Of a stretch of DNA of 64,000 bases, positions 62,682 through 64,000 are shown piece after piece (within the stretch, counting starts at the first letter, position 1; each line of letters starts with the position of its first letter). Source of the stretch: DATDIC01 sp963777625 (GTDB taxonomy: Bacteria > Pseudomonadota > Alphaproteobacteria > Acetobacterales > Acetobacteraceae); assembly GCA_963777625.1 (NCBI GenBank), contig CAVZRO010000019.1, positions 1-64,000 on the forward strand, written 5' to 3'. A model generated the notes under the pieces. The model saw nothing but the letters and a program-made list of their open reading frames with translations, did no database searches and was not told where the DNA came from. Both the position numbers and the translations under genes were made by a program.

Positions 62682-63032
62682 ATGCCCGACACGCCGGTTG
62701 AAGCCCGAGGCGCAGCACCCTACCCTTCGGACATGGAAGCGCGCGTCGGTGTCCTGGAAGAGATCGCCGTCGCCACCAAGTCCGCGATCGAACGGCTGGA
62801 CCGGCGCATCGACAACGTGGAGAACGAACTACGCCAGTTCCGCTCGGAGGTCACTGCGGAATTCCATGGCCTCCGTGCGGTGGAGTTCCATGGCCTCCGT
62901 GCGGACATTATGTCGGAATTCCGTGCCATGCGCGCGGAGCATCGCGCCGACTTCCGCTGGATCGTCGGGCTCGGCCTAGGCACCGCCGGCGCCCTGCTCG
63001 TTGTCATGGCGCACGGATTTCACTGGCTCTAA
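62682..63032 (+). CDS. Small coiled-coil protein with C-terminal membrane anchor
   Basis: 116 residues. Coiled coil MEARVGVLEEIAVATKSAIE, RLDRRIDNVENELRQFRSEV; tandem octapeptide EFHGLRAV-EFHGLRAD (24-bp DNA repeat at 62862-62904); tail helix WIVGLGLGTAGALLVVMAHG. Resembles DUF1640-type coiled-coil membrane proteins in layout. Lies 86 bp upstream of parE. Function unknown. Confidence 0.75.
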   Translation: MPDTPVEARGAAPYPSDMEARVGVLEEIAVATKSAIERLDRRIDNVENELRQFRSEVTAEFHGLRAVEFHGLRADIMSEFRAMRAEHRADFRWIVGLGLGTAGALLVVMAHGFHWL

Positions 63033-63118
63033 CCGCCCCTTACCCTTCCGCCACGCACCATCGCTTGCCCGACGCGGCAGCCTTTCGCTAGTTTGCCCGC
63101 CCAACCTCGGAACACAGC

Positions 63119-64000
63119 ATGAACGATCTGTTCGGCGCGCCGCCCAGGAAATCGTCCGGGCGGCCCACGGACCCCGGCACCGCCGCCTATTCCGCCAAGG
63201 ATATCGAGGTCCTGGAGGGGCTGGAACCGGTGCGCCGGCACCCCGGCATGTATATCGGCGGCACCGACGAAACGGCGATGCACCACCTCGCCGCCGAAAT
63301 CCTCGACAACTCGATGGACGAGGCGGTTGCCGGACATGCCAGCTTCATCGAGGTGACGCTGGAGCCCGGCAACTGGCTGACCGTGCGTGACAACGGCCGC
63401 GGCATCCCGGTCGATCCGCACCCTAAATTCAAGCCGCTCAGCGCGCTGGAAGTGATCCTCACCACCCTGCATTCGGGCGGCAAGTTCGGCGGAAAGATCT
63501 ACGAGACATCCGGCGGCCTGCACGGTGTCGGCAGCTCGGTCGTCAACGCGCTGTCCGAACGGTTGGAGGTGGAGGTCGCGCGCGACCGCATTCTGTGGAA
63601 GCAGGCCTATGTGCGCGGCAAGTCGACCGGCAAGCTGCACAATGCCGGCCCGGTGCACAATCGCCGCGGCACCGCCGTCCGGTTCAAGCCGGACTCGCAG
63701 ATTTTCGGTTCCCACGCGTTCAGCCCGGAGCGGCTGTATCGGCTGTGCCGCTCCAAGGCATACCTGTTCCGCGGCGTCGAGATCCGCTGGGCCTGCGACC
63801 CGGCGCTGCTGCGCGGCAGCGACATCCCCGCCGAAGCCGTGCTGCATTTCCCCGGCGGCCTGCGCGACAGTTTGACCGAAGATATCGGCAGCACGCCCCT
63901 GGTCCTCCCCCTTCCCTGGTCCGGCGACGCCGACCTGCCCGGCGACTCCCGCGGCCGCCTGGAATGGGCCGCCGCCTGGCTGGAAGACGGCGAGGGGTTC
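63119..64000 (+). CDS. parE: DNA topoisomerase IV subunit B, N-terminal part (runs off window)
   Basis: ATPase subunit of topoisomerase IV, which unlinks daughter chromosomes. ATG 63119; 294 residues visible and uninterrupted. VLEGLEPVRRHPGMYIGGTD, EILDNSMDEAVAGHASFIEV (ATP-Mg Glu/Asn), VRDNGRGIPVDPHPKFK, LEVILTTLHSGGKFGGKIYE, TSGGLHGVGSSVVNALSERL and RRGTAVRFKPDSQIFG are GHKL motifs. Called parE rather than gyrB from the KFGGKIYETSGGLHGVG region. Confidence 0.95.
   Translation, partial: MNDLFGAPPRKSSGRPTDPGTAAYSAKDIEVLEGLEPVRRHPGMYIGGTDETAMHHLAAEILDNSMDEAVAGHASFIEVTLEPGNWLTVRDNGRGIPVDPHPKFKPLSALEVILTTLHSGGKFGGKIYETSGGLHGVGSSVVNALSERLEVEVARDRILWKQAYVRGKSTGKLHNAGPVHNRRGTAVRFKPDSQIFGSHAFSPERLYRLCRSKAYLFRGVEIRWACDPALLRGSDIPAEAVLHFPGGLRDSLTEDIGSTPLVLPLPWSGDADLPGDSRGRLEWAAAWLEDGEGF

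Overview
The window is about 68-70% GC with alphaproteobacterial gene content and order. A member of the Acetobacteraceae/Acetobacterales is the best fit. The supporting blocks are rsmB-rpe-heparinase, serC-serA behind a serC-type leader, tsaE-amgK-murU-addB, dksA-fliX-flgI-flgJ, and mutY / dciA-dsbA-smc. The cell is probably flagellated and aerobic (ctaD) and makes its dNTPs with a B12-dependent ribonucleotide reductase (nrdJ). I cannot name a genus from sequence alone.

Layout. 1-5.8 kb: a leftward run rsmB > rpe > heparinase II/III > glycosyltransferase > enolase-superfamily enzyme, full of single-base frameshifts. 6.0-12.7 kb: prfC, a HigBA-type toxin-antitoxin pair, a membrane protein, and serC-serA. 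12.9-18.1 kb: a surface-polysaccharide block with a methyltransferase and a very long methyltransferase / coiled-coil / GT2 / GT4 coding region. 18.4-22.1 kb: a secreted protein, a lysozyme-like enzyme with an EF-hand, an EamA transporter and a two-subunit CoA-transferase. 22.2-26.9 kb: a remnant zone with a broken MFS transporter, an AbiEii-like cassette with two small partner genes, and a decayed O-methyltransferase. 27.0-33.3 kb: tsaE-amgK-murU-addB, preceded by a 32-bp tandem repeat. A polymorphic-toxin tip with its immunity gene interrupts this block between amgK and murU. 33.5-34.7 kb: an AT-rich foreign gene with a TIR/deoxyribosyltransferase-like domain, and a group II intron reverse-transcriptase fragment. 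34.9-48.1 kb: rarA, nrdJ, LysR/xdhC, a lone ctaD, a CaiB-type CoA-transferase, an F420-type oxidoreductase, phnW and a cyclopropane synthase. 48.6-58.7 kb: a DUF4239 protein, dksA, flagellar genes with a sigma-54 promoter, mutY, dciA, dsbA, smc and a small WXXGXW protein. 58.9-64 kb: a cyclase-family enzyme, a DppA-like binding protein, uronate dehydrogenase, a small coiled-coil membrane protein and the start of parE.

Two readings matter for the user. First, many conserved housekeeping genes (rpe, rsmB, serA, mutY, dsbA, amgK, cfa) carry one or a few 1-nt shifts, often at short homopolymers, while very long genes such as smc, addB and nrdJ are intact. This looks mostly like residual sequencing indels, on top of genuine decay at 22-26 kb and 45 kb. 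Second, the accessory material sits in three places (about 22-26 kb, 28.7-29.6 kb and 33.4-34.7 kb). The most interesting items are the toxin/immunity cassette flanked by a 9-bp direct repeat inside a conserved operon, and the low-GC TIR-like gene lying between addB and rarA, with addA missing from its usual place.
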